The notes under the pieces are model-generated. The model had not been told where the DNA came from and searched no databases. It saw nothing but the letters and a program-made list of their open reading frames with translations. Of a stretch of 64,000 nucleotides of DNA, positions 11,450 to 23,804 are shown one piece after another; within the stretch, counting starts at the first letter, position 1; each line of letters starts with the position of its first letter. Both the position numbers and the translations under genes were made by a program. The DNA lies in NCBI GenBank assembly GCA_029216955.1, contig JANAVB010031417.1, forward strand, positions 24,472,331-24,536,330, given 5' to 3'. The DNA comes from Iris pallida (taxonomy: Eukaryota; Streptophyta; Magnoliopsida; Asparagales; Iridaceae).

Positions 11450-11640
11450 TTTTGTGGTCATCGAGAAAAGGTATAATCATTTTTACTAGACAGACGGTTT
11501 CGAGATAGAACCGCGAAAAATGTATGAATGTGTGAGTGTGTAAAAATTAGAAACAGTGGACCAAAATGATATGCAAAACACAATACACAAAGTTCCATGT
11601 GTCATGTCGAACATCTAAAAAAAAAAAAAAACTCCACTAT
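11450..11640. repeat. Dispersed repeat copy (family of 14690-14930)
   Basis: ATCGAGAAAAGGTATAAT, then GTGGACCAAAATGATATGC, CACAAAGTTCCATGTGTC and GAACATCTAAAA follow the same order as related words at 14735-14920 and, for the later words, at 32890-32980. It is an old non-coding dispersed family. Element class is unknown. Confidence 0.4.
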
Positions 11641-12181
11641 CTTATCCGAACCGGACTTATGGACTAGTAGGATCCGGTCTGCAAAAGTGTACTCTTGTGA
11701 GGTGCTTATTTATATATTAGAAGATAACTTGCCTTTCCCATCTTTCACGGATGTGATCCAATTTCAAAATCTTGTCGGACTTACCCTAAACCGGTCCTGG
11801 TTTGACCCATATCTGATCCGAAACGTATACAAAGTACTGTTACCATTCGAGTTCAAAAAACTTGGACCAATATAAGAGTTATGGATCAATTTCAAGACTA
11901 GCAAACCTAAGTCTAATCTCATTATAACACTCATCAATACGCCTTAATCTAATCCTTCTATGGGTCCCCAGTCTAACACTCCAGTCCTTCCCTTGCCTTC
12001 AAAGCCAAGCACACCCCCATCATTTTCCTCCCACCACCATTACCACCACAAAACCCCCCTTTACTTAATGCTCCACACTCAATTGCACCCACCAATATAA
12101 CCAAACCAAACCAACAATCCCCCCATGCATGATAACAAACTCTCTCAAGCTCAATTCCTCAAACACCACAAGCACACAACC

Positions 12182-13577
12182 ATGTTCTTCTTCCTCCTCC
12201 TCCTCCTCCATCCCTTCCCGGCTGCCTCCGCCGCCGCCAGCTCCCATTGCGCCCTCGCCATCGGCAACAAGCTCTACGACAAATGCACGGCCCTCCCCAC
12301 CCAGGAGGCCTCCCTCGCGTGGACCTACCACCCCAGGAACGCCACCTTGGACGTCGCCTTCTCCGCCTCCTTCATCTCCCCCTCCGGCTGGGTCGCCTGG
12401 GGCCTCAACCCCGACTCCCCCCAGATGACCGGCACCCGCGCCCTCATCGCCTTCTCCGACCCCACCTCCGGAGCCCTCGTCGTCCTCCCCTACCTCCTCC
12501 TCGCCTCCATCAAGCTCCAGACCTCCCCGCTCGCCTCCCGCCCCCTCGACATACCCCTCCTCTCCTCCTCCGCCTCCCTCACCTCCGGACCTTCCGTCCG
12601 GGACGGCGCCACCGTGCGAATCCATGCGACGTTCAGGCTGCACACGAACCACACGCGGATCCACCACGTGTGGAACCGCGGCCTGTACGTGCAGGTGGAG
12701 TACAAACAAATGTTGTTTGATACATAAGACACGTGACAACTATTCGTAACTGGTGCTTTGACAAACATGCAGGATTATTCTCCTAGCATCCACCCCACAA
12801 ATGTTGTTTGAATTAAACTATATATATGTGACAACCATTCGTAACTAACTGATGTTGTTTCGGTTGATATATATGCAGGGCTATTCTCCTACCATCCACC
12901 CCACGACCGTGGCGGATCTCAGCTCCCGCCAAACCCTCGACCTCCTATCGTCCTCCGCGACGACCAGGCCGAAGGCCGTCTCCGAGGCCCTCCGGTCCGC
13001 ACACGCCGTACTGAACGCGGTCTCGTGGGGGTTCTGCCTCCCCGTCGGCGTCGTCATCGCCCGGTACCTCCGCCAGTACCCGTCGGCGGGGCCGTCGTGG
13101 TTCTACGCGCACGCGCTGGTCCAGGTCCCGGGGTTCCTGATGGGGGCGGCGGGGTTCGCGATCGGGCTGGCGATGGGGAGCGCCTCGGCCGGGGTGGTGT
13201 ACGGGCTGCACCGGGCCCTGGGGGTGGCGGCGTTCTGCATGGGGGCGCTGCAGGCCGCGGCGGTGATGTTCCGGCCGGGGGCGACGCACCGGTTCCGGAA
13301 GTACTGGAAGAGCTACCACCACCTGGTGGGGTACGGGTGCGTGGTGGTGGGGGTGGTGAACGTGTTCCAGGGGTTCGAGGTGATGGGGATGGGGGAGTCG
13401 TACGCGAAGCTGGCCTACTGCCTGGCGCTGGCGACGACGGTGGGGGTGAGCGTGGCGCTGGAGGCCAATGCCTGGGTGGTGTTCTGCAGGAAGGCCGAGG
13501 AGGACAAGGTCAGGAGGGAAGGGGCCGGGAACAGTAGTACTGAAATGAAGAGGTTTAATAGTGGCAGTTTTGAGTAA
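12182..13577 (+). CDS. DOMON and cytochrome b561 domain-containing protein
   Basis: Two exons: 12182-12694 and 12879-13577, phase-0 intron 12695-12878 (CAG|GTGGAG to ATGCAG|GGC), giving about 403 residues. The start at 12182 is chosen because the hydrophobic signal peptide (MFFFLLLLLHPFPAASA) follows it at once; an in-frame ATG at 12125 would put a polar stretch first. Exon 1 encodes the secreted DOMON domain with GWVAWGLNPDSPQM, holding the heme-ligand-type Met. Exon 2 encodes the b561 core of about five membrane helices with conserved His in SAHAVLNAVSWG, FYAHALVQ, YGLHRALG and YHHLVGYG. The family carries electrons across the plasma membrane, probably with ascorbate as donor. Coding GC content is very high. 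The intron contains a duplicated acceptor region. Confidence 0.92.
12708..12900 (+). repeat. Imperfect tandem duplication of intron end and exon 2 start in the b561 gene
   Basis: Copy 1 runs AAATGTTGTTTGA (12708) through GTGACAAC (12733) to the acceptor ACATGCAG (ending 12772) and GATTATTCTCCTAGCATCC. Copy 2 repeats this from 12799 through 12828 to the used acceptor ATATGCAG (ending 12878) and GGCTATTCTCCTACCATCC. The offset is 91-106 bp. Splicing to the first acceptor would read 12 extra codons and stop at the TGA at 12809-12811. Confidence 0.85.
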
Positions 13578-13607
13578 TGAAATTAGATTTTGAGATTTAT
13601 TGGTACA

Positions 13608-13613
13608 AATAAA
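13608..13613 (+). terminator. Polyadenylation signal of the b561 gene
   Basis: AATAAA lies 31 bases after the stop codon in an AT-rich context, at a sensible position for 3' end formation. Confidence 0.5.
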
Positions 13614-14689
13614 AATTTATTGATATGTCCTCCAAATTCCTAATACTAATACTATAGAGACCGAACTGCTCTTGTGGTTACCGAAAAAAAGTATAAGATC
13701 TTGACTGATCAGTAGATCTAACTATAGGGCCGGACTTATCGTACATCTTTCGTCTCCAACCGTTGACTGTATGGGGAGGCAGGACCATATCTATGTGTGT
13801 ATGTAGGAAGAATCCTTTTGAACATTCTCTTATTAATGTATATTATTAATTTTGCACTATTCTGAATCGACCATCCAATGCGAGTTGACTTTTACAAGAT
13901 TGCCATTTGTCTGGTGCTCCTTCTTTGGTTTGCTTATGCGCATGAAATTGGTTAAAAAACAAAAAAAAAATTGGCGGTGAGGTTTATAAATCAAACTGTT
14001 TTGAAGAAAACATGGCAGCCCATAAAGCCCATCGCGTGTAGTTGGGATAGCTATGCGTGAGCCCGACCTCCTGCTGCGCAAATGATTGAGGGGTTCACAG
14101 TGGGCCAATAAAGGAAGATACTTTGGGCCCGTTTGACAACCGTAACTATTTAAAAGACGATTTGCAAATTGAAAAAGTTTGGTGGCCAGGAAGTAGACAT
14201 GTTGAAAATATAGTTTTTTTTTTTTTAATTACAACCATAGACACCTACAAGTTCTTAGTTCTTACAGTTGGAGGCTCGAATCCTACCAGTTTTGTATGAT
14301 GTCCGTGCTGACACGGTTTGACATGTCAAGATCCGATACCGATAGCTACTAATCCGGACACTGCATGTCTCTTTTGCAATTAATTCGGTAAAAAAAAATT
14401 GGTCGAAAAAGACCAATCAACATGAACAAAACTTATTTATCACAAGTAAATCAATGACTAAATCTAAAATAAATAAAAGAAAATCTATTTTTTTTAATAC
14501 TTATCAATATTTATTTGTTTTTTTAAGAAAAATTTAATACTCTGATCCGAAACCACGATATTGTCGATACCGACGATCTCAGTACTCATAGGATTGTGTT
14601 CTATTTCCATTTGTATCAGAACTCTGCCTTTATTCCGGATGGAGTTGTTAGCTATTATAATTTCCTATTGCCTGTTGTTCACATGTTGG
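13614..14689. other. Intergenic DNA with decayed dispersed repeats
   Basis: No gene is seen. Words such as CTCTTGTGGTTACCGAAAA (13669) belong to the family of 14690-14930. CCGATACCGATAGC near 14335 and GATATTGTCGATACC near 14560 resemble the repeat copies at 19.9 and 34.0 kb. Confidence 0.45.
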
Positions 14690-14930
14690 AAACTAGATGT
14701 TCATTCATTGTCTTGTGGTTAGTGGCTATTGTTGTTACCGAGAAGAGGTATAAGATACTGGTTGGGTGGCTGAAGATCAGTGAATTGAGCCTTAGGAGCA
14801 TATTATTCTTTCCATTTATAATAATGGTGAGAGTTGAGAGCAGTGGGTCCAAAAGACATACAATGTAGCGTGCACAAAATTTCATACGTATCATCGGATA
14901 TATCAAAGGAAAAGAAAAAGAAACTAGATG
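14690..14930. repeat. Dispersed repeat family member
   Basis: Contains GTTACCGAGAAGAGGTATAAG, ATAATGGTGAGAGTTGAG, GTGGGTCCAAAAGACATAC and AAATTTCATACGTATCATC. Related strings occur at 11450-11640 and 32890-32985. Non-coding. Confidence 0.45.
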
Positions 14931-15660
14931 CTCATTCATGGTCTGAAACTCGTTAACTTCTTTTACAGATATCAAATGACAAGTGTGTTATCAGCTTATT
15001 TTTAAATGAAATAATAGTCACCCTTGCATATTGGTTTACCTACGTTTGATTTTTTTTTCTTTTACATATTTTTATAAGCTTACTATACTTTTACACCCTT
15101 GTTGATTATCATTTTCATTAAATTTTTTTTACCAAATTGACTGAAAAAGAAACCTTCGATGTCGGTATCGGTTAGTGTCGGTCGATATCGGATCAGAAGA
15201 TACCATACCGGATCGGTATCGGCCGATAGCGCAAACTGTGCTTAGGATCTTAGAAAAACTCACTACCACTAACCAAAATAATAGAGGTTTCCCTCAAGTT
15301 AAATATAGCTGCTAATTGAGTTAGGAATGTTTCTCACCAGCAAGAATGGGTAATCAGTTGCATAGATAAAGGTGTATGTTTTCCTCTGGCTTTGATTTTG
15401 GGTTATCATAATTAGATAAGATTCATTGCTTGCCTTTCAAGTTTACATCAGAGGCACTGGAAGATGTATCTGCTGCTAATTGACACTTTTCATAGTAAAT
15501 TAGTAATATCTTTATGTTTCTTTCCAATTCCTTTAGACTTTTTATAAGGGCACATCAAAATATTATCAGGGCTAGTCCGGATTGGAACTAGTCAAGATTT
15601 TTGGAAATTTTACTCAGGACAGCCCATTTTTTTTAACACAGGGATGTCCCAAACTCACCT

Positions 15661-15721
15661 CCCCCCCTCCCCCCCCCCCCCCCCCCCTCCCCCCCCCCCC
15701 CCCCCTCCCCCCCCCCCCCCC
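15661..15721. repeat. Poly-C tract
   Basis: About 60 bases of nearly pure C broken by single T. The poly-proline ORF read through it is an artefact. Confidence 0.9.
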
Positions 15722-16129
15722 ACCCAACCAAACCCATAGTTTTTCATTCATTTACAAATTTTCTTCTCTCTCTTCCAAAATTCCAAGTCCTCTCTTCTTC
15801 TTCATCTTCTTCTCTACCATTCCTCCATCCCCAAGCAAGAAGTTAATTTGAAAAATCCTAGCTATTTCCTCCACCCTAGAAATTTTTTCTTCTTGTTCCT
15901 CTTCTCTTCCAAATATTCTTCTCAAGAAGATCGATGGCACCCAAATTTTTACTCTATTTGTTTCCAAAATCCTAAAAATTAATTTAAAAAATTCAAGCAT
16001 CGATCCATTACATTGTTTATTTCAATTATTTGTAGCCCATTTGAATTAAACAACATTCGGAGTGGGGACCCATTTAAATTAAACCAAGTATGTACGAACG
16101 AGAAAACTCTGCGTCGACCAGGAGTGCCT

Positions 16130-16380
16130 AATTTTCTGGCAGTCCTACAAACTGAATGGACTGTCAGAAAACAGGACAGTCCTAAGTCACAGCATGTGAA
16201 ACAAAGGACTGCCCACTTTTCTTGCAGTCCTTACTGTATGCAGGACTGCCAGAAAACTGGACAGTCCTACATACAGTAAGGACTGCCAGAAAATTGGGTA
16301 GTCCTTTGTTTCACATGCTGTGACTTAGGACTGTCTAGTTTTCTGACAGTCCATTCAGTTTGTAGGACTGCCAGAAAATT
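16130..16380. repeat. Long inverted repeat (111-bp arms, 29-bp spacer)
   Basis: The left arm 16130-16240 and right arm 16270-16380 are reverse complements with only a few mismatches. The arms are themselves made of repeated GGACTGCCAGAAAA / TTTTCTGGCAGTCC units, and the spacer is a further copy. A transcript would fold into a long hairpin. Confidence 0.85.
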
Positions 16381-16965
16381 GGACAGTCCTTGTTTGCACT
16401 AGTTGAACAGCAACATTGGGATTTCCACCAATATTAGGATTTGTATATTATGATGAGCCTTTGGGTGCCATCGAAATTGAAAATGATAAGAAAATTATGG
16501 ATAGCAATATTAAGATTTCCACCAATATTAGGGTTTAATTTTTTGGGTGTTTTCTTCTCATTTTCTTTTGTCCTTCAATTGGAAATCAAAATTAGAAATA
16601 AGAAGAAAATTATGGTTTAAACCTCATTGTACTTGGAGATAGTGAGGATGAAAATGATGGAAAAGAAGAAAATGAGAAGAAAACACATTCAACATTTTTG
16701 TTGTTCTTCTTCTTCTTCTTTTTCTTGTTCTTCTTGTTCTTGTTCTTGTTCTTGTTCTTGGATGGGTTGAGGAAGAAGAAGAGCAAAAAATAGAAAAAAA
16801 AAATTGACCTTTATACCAAACCATGGAATATCTCTCATCAAATTTTTCAATGACAAATTTGTAAATAAATAAATTTTGAAATGGAATAGTCCTGATAACA
16901 TTTTGATGTGCTCTTATAAAAAGCCTTCCTTTAGAAGTCGTGTAATTGGAAAGAAACATCTTATC

Positions 16966-17223
16966 ACAGACAATGAGTGAGACATGTCTAAATAAAGTGT
17001 ATTAACTTAAATCTCTATAAATGCATGCATAGGAGAGGGATTGGTTTTGAGTTCGTCTAAAGAACTCAAGTAGGAACTTACAATGTGATTATGACACATG
17101 GTATTATTTTTTATATTTAGGCCCTTAGAAAAAAATAAAAGATGAGATGCATATAATCCAATGGCTATAAATAGCCGAGTTTTTAAATTTAAGAACTAAT
17201 GAGTTCCTCTAGTATTTTTGGTT
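16966..17223. other. Intergenic AT-rich DNA
   Basis: Nothing recognisable is seen. Confidence 0.5.
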
Positions 17224-17230
17224 AGTTTTT

Positions 17231-17456
17231 AGGGATAATTTAGCAAATGCCCCCATTCTAAATGTTGAAATTAGCATATACCCCCACTATTTTATTTATC
17301 TAACAAATACCCCCATTTTTGATATAAAATAATAAAAATTTAAGATATACCCCCACTCTTTTACATAGGAGTGGGGGTATTTGCTAAATAAAATAAATAG
17401 TGGGGGTATATGCTAGTTTTAACATTTGGAATGGGGGTATTTGCTAAATTATCCCT
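17231..17456. mobile_element. Fold-back MITE with 8-bp target duplication
   Basis: Begins AGGGATAATTTAGC and ends as its inverse, GCTAAATTATCCCT. The arms carry inverted copies of ATACCCCCACT / AGTGGGGGTAT and nearly the whole element is a palindrome. AGTTTTTA flanks it at 17224-17231 and 17457-17464. An 8-bp duplication points to a hAT-type mobiliser, with one base of ambiguity at the left boundary. Confidence 0.8.
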
Positions 17457-17464
17457 AGTTTTTA

Positions 17465-19904
<2,440 letters not shown>

Positions 19905-20358
19905 CATAGTTTGCAACATCAGCCGATCTATATTTGAACGGTTTGGCAACAATATCGATACTTATTGACCGATACTGATACTGGAAATCTCTTTTCTAGT
20001 CAAGTCGTCAAAAAAATTGAACAAAAAAGATCAATCAACAATAGTGTAATTAAAAGCATATAAAAAAAAAATTATCTATCGCAGATAAATCAATTAATCG
20101 GCAACGGTGGCTACTATTTCGTTCAGTTTCAAAACTACTAGTAAACAACGTACTTAAAATTATACCTAAATATATATAAAAATATTTATTCTAAAATTTT
20201 GACAATTTATTAATGATTATTTATTTTTTTGATTCCAAAAAATCGGATACTCCATTCCAAAACTGTCATTGCAGTCGTTAAAGCCAATCCTACCAATCTC
20301 CATATAATAGGAAGGATCCGACACCGATTCCGACACATACTGCAAATCTTGGTTCTAA
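19905..20358. repeat. Dispersed AT-rich repeat, copy 1
   Basis: Shares ordered segments with 34021-34420: CATAGTTTGCAACATC, CGATACTGATACTGG, GAAATCTC, TTCAGTTTCAAAA, TACTTAAAATT and TTATTAATGATTATTTA, ending in GATCCGACACCGATTCC. It is probably a non-autonomous element of a few hundred bases. No coding capacity. Confidence 0.55.
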
Positions 20359-20694
20359 TATAGAGTTCCATGATCCATGCTACAAACAAATATGGAAGAT
20401 CATAATTTTGAGCCATGTAAGCCGTATGTATATCATAAAAAATACGGAAGATTATAATTTTGAACTTTATCTCCTTTTCTTCCGCATAACGGAACGCCCT
20501 CTTTTTTATTTTCTTACGTATGACCGAAAAGTGATGCTATATGTACCTTCAAAAATCTCATCCCTCTATGTCCCTCCGCCACATGACACTCCCTAAAAGG
20601 GGGTTGGGGGAAGACATGAGTGAATAGGAGAGGGCCACATGACGGAGGATCATGGAGGAATGAGATTTTGGAGGTAAATAAAGTATTTTCTATA

Positions 20695-20790
20695 ACCGAA
20701 TACCCTAGTGGTATTAGAGCGGACACCCGGAGGGACCGGCAAGGTTCGAGTCCCCCAATTGCGTGTGTGCGTGGGATTTCAAAAAATAAT
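20695..20790 (+). mobile_element. tRNA-derived SINE-like element
   Basis: CTAGTGGTATTAGAGCGG (20704-20721) fits an RNA polymerase III A box and GGTTCGAGTCC (20743-20753) is a perfect B box. The spacing is tRNA-like. An A/T-rich tail leads into a long AT array. Only the tRNA-like head is clear, and it is not a functional tRNA because no cloverleaf can be drawn. Confidence 0.55.
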
Positions 20791-20812
20791 AAATATAAAT
20801 TTTATAAATCTT

Positions 20813-20957
<145 letters not shown>

Positions 20958-21128
20958 AATTTAAGTTTAAATATTAAAATTATATTTTGATAAAAATAGA
21001 AGAAATAAAATTATTTTACGGTTGCACATGTTTTTACTAGTGATTTTAAGAGGAGTTCATACTTCATAGGTACATGCTCTTCTAAGAGATTCCACCTCTC
21101 TTAGAAAGATCTATGACTCTTAGGTCTC

Positions 21129-21129
<1 letters not shown>

Positions 21130-21163
<34 letters not shown>
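21130..21163. repeat. Poly-T tract
   Basis: An uninterrupted run of T of about 33 bases. Confidence 0.9.
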
Positions 21164-21164
<1 letters not shown>

Positions 21165-22355
21165 AGTCGTAGTGTTGCCTACTTCATCAGGGAGGTCGTC
21201 ACTGCCAGACAGTGGACAACTATTACTCGGTGAATGGACTTTGTTAGAAATTGGAAGTGATCTTATGGTATCTTCTCTCTTGTGTTATAATTTTTTCAAT
21301 ATTATTAAAGATTGAGACTAATCTCCATAGACACCATGATGTGTGTTTATTCTTGCTTGGTCTTGTACAATAGATGTTTAGCCTAAATTAAGTCGACCAT
21401 GGTCGACATGGGGAATTATGTGTGTGGTGGCCAATGCTAAATTTGTAGGGAAAATAATGATGGGGAGAACACAATCCTGGTTTGGAAATTAACCTGTTTT
21501 TGGACCTGGGAATACTAAAATTGTCCGTCATTGTCATTCCAAGTTGTTGGAATCTTATTTTATTTGTTTAAGGACCTGTCACTTCATTATAACACTTCGA
21601 CGTGAATCAATCACACCTAATATGTAGTGGTAAACATTGGGATTTCACAGTTTATCGAAAGGCACTTTTGGGACAATTTCGCATAGAGAGGTGGATGATA
21701 TAATTATTTATTTTGTTAAAAAAAAATTGTTTAAAACGCGTGCTAGAAAAAAAAAATTAAAGTCTATAATCATATTGCTACTATGTCATATCAACGGTTG
21801 AACGTTGTATATATACACTTGTGTTTTACGTATTTTATATTAATTATAAAAAAAAAATGTTTCTACTATTTGAAATTAATAAAAAAAATTAATATTTTAG
21901 ATCAAACAACCGTTCCCTTTATTTTATATTTTTTTACACGTAATTATCTAACTATCTATATTAAATTTGATGAACAATTTTAATTAATAAATATAGATAA
22001 GAATATTTTAGGAACAAATTTTTTTTATGGTAAGGCTTAATTTTGGATCCAAAATCACACAGCTTTGTTTACAAGGTTAGGTAGGTCCTAGTAATCCTAA
22101 TTTAAGTCGTCTTCATTAGAGGAGAGAGCATTGATCCTTTTTGAATGGCTTGCGTTAGTTGTCGCAATATCAAATCTAGTAGGCAGTACTTCTCCAAAAC
22201 CTCCATCCATCCACACAATTCTTATAATTTATGTAGTTAGAGAGGGAGAAGCAACATACTTTCCAAAAGAGATCACAAGAATCCTCAAAAAGCTATAGAT
22301 TTCCATAGTTGCATGATGAGCCAGTCTAAGTTTGAATAGTGGGAGATGAGTAGCT

Positions 22356-22359
<4 letters not shown>
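21164..22359. other. Intergenic AT-rich DNA
   Basis: No gene or clear element is seen. Confidence 0.5.

Positions 22360-22404
<45 letters not shown>
22360..22404. repeat. (TC)n microsatellite
   Basis: About 45 bases of uninterrupted TC. Confidence 0.95.
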
Positions 22405-22411
<7 letters not shown>

Positions 22412-22564
22412 AGTGACATATATTTGAGAGGTAGGGCTGTGACTTTAGGGCTGTGACTTTTTTAACATTTCAACAGTGACATGCTTTAGAGATTTTGCGG
22501 TGGACTAGTTCCTAGTTTAACGTCAAAAAGGAACACACAAAGTCTAAAAAATATAAAATAAAAT

Positions 22565-22935
22565 TTGGCTAAAGTACAACTTTATACTTTCAACTATTTC
22601 AATTTTTTAACTTAAGATAAGTACTAACTTGATATCCTGAAGAAGAAAAAAAAAAATCTCTCTCCCCTCACACCGCTTGTGCCTGCAAACCCCCCCCCCC
22701 CCCCCCCCCCCAACCGCACTGTGGGCCGGCCCGGAGCCTACAGGAGGTGAGAGCTGCGCGGGACTGCGGGATCACGGGCGGGGGTAAGCAATCGGAGGGG
22801 TCACGGGGCTGCAGGATCGAGGGTGCCGCACGGGACGACGGGGCACGGGACGCGAGGTTCATCGGGGGACGCGGGGACGGGCGTGGGCGGCCACGGAGAG
22901 GTAGGATAACCGGAGAGGGGGTGCTGCCGGAGAAT

Positions 22936-22976
<41 letters not shown>

Positions 22977-23124
22977 GAGGGTGTTGTGGGTTAGAAAGGG
23001 AGGAATAGTTTCATATTTTTAAATTTTTTTTGGCATCTACGTAAAAATTATTATTATTATATTGTTGAGGGTATCAAGTTGAAAATTTTGGATAGTTGAG
23101 GATATGGAATTGTAATTTAGCCTT
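22565..23124. mobile_element. TIR element with GC-rich core and poly-C/poly-G tracts
   Basis: The left end TGGCTAAAGTACAACTTTAT with TTTCAACTAT matches the inverted right end AAGGCTAAATTACAATTCC with CTCAACTAT. The core (22670-22990) is strongly GC-rich, with C runs at 22688-22711 and G runs at 22938-22976. The ORFs across it are compositional artefacts. Confidence 0.6.
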
Positions 23125-23690
23125 AAAAAAAAGAAATTCCTATAAAATGGCAAGTTTTGTGTAGGCTATGGTTAGGTTGGATCTGGTAGATAAACCCCTC
23201 TATCTTCCGGTACCGCCCAAGTGCCAAAAATGGTGAAGCCGACTCCTAATTTGAAGAATTCAGAATTCCGAACATATAAATGGAGTCTCACCTAGGGTTC
23301 GGAACAACAAGAATGCTTCTCCAGGTGGTTTTGCTTAGTTTGGCTGTTCACCCTAAAAATAGGCTTCATTACTCCTCCCAGCTACTTGCCTAACAATTGC
23401 CTGGAGTTTCAAGAAGAGATAATGGTGGTCCACAAGTCAGATGACCCACCACCACATTGATGGTAGAAGATTTCAGTAGTACGTGACAAGAGACCTGTGG
23501 ACGCCATGAAACCAAACAAACAAGGAGCAACCAACATTTGTCCATGTCCCTTGTGGACAGAATGAAGACTAATCTCTGAAATTTACAGTATAAAGAAGTA
23601 GAAGCTACTCATTCCTGACGCTCACTGGAATGTGTAACTGAAGCGAGGAATTGTAAAGAAACTAATTCAGTGCTTCGAACGAAAGACTAA
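23125..23690. other. Intergenic DNA; segment shared with 35.8 kb
   Basis: Around 23425-23560, AATGGTGGTCCACAAGTCAG, ATGACCCACCACC and ACATTGATGGTAG recur in the same order at 35778-35830. No gene is seen. Confidence 0.45.
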
Positions 23691-23804
23691 GGCCTCGTTT
23701 GGTACACTGTAATGTAATCGTAATGCAATCAAGTAAAAAAAAAAATTATTTGATTAACATTATGATTACGATTACGATTACATTACAGTGTACCAAACGA
23801 GGCC
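23691..23804. mobile_element. Short palindromic MITE
   Basis: The 114-bp element begins GGCCTCGTTTGGTACACTG and ends as the exact inverse, with only an A-rich loop between the arms. The GGCCTCGTTTGG end is a common plant MITE terminus. A related end occurs at 31760-31770. Confidence 0.75.

Larger units (their letters stand above)
15505..16965. mobile_element. Non-autonomous TIR element with a large internal inverted repeat
   Basis: Terminal inverted repeats: left CTTTTTATAAGGGCACATC (about 15538-15556) continuing AAAATATTATCAGG, and right, read inverted, CTTTTTATAAGAGCACATC with AAAATGTTATCAGG (about 16886-16923). Inverted homology extends outward to ATGTTTCTTTCCAATT on both sides, so the true ends are probably near 15510 and 16960. 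Inside are a C-rich block (15661-15721), a fold-back of 111-bp arms (16130-16380) and an A/G- and TTC-rich segment. No transposase ORF. The fragment at 1-414 is related. Superfamily undetermined. Confidence 0.65.

Noticed and set aside
12065..13537. GC-rich antisense and alternate-frame ORFs over the b561 gene
   Set aside because: Shadows caused by high GC content. The DOMON and b561 motifs, signal peptide and splice sites all fit the chosen frame.
15582..15851. ORF with a poly-proline stretch
   Set aside because: It is made by the poly-C tract of a TIR element.
20704..20753. Possible tRNA gene (A box and perfect B box)
   Set aside because: No acceptor stem or cloverleaf can be drawn, and the AT-rich tail fits a SINE. 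The pair at 30528-30775 was rejected as tRNAs for the same reason.
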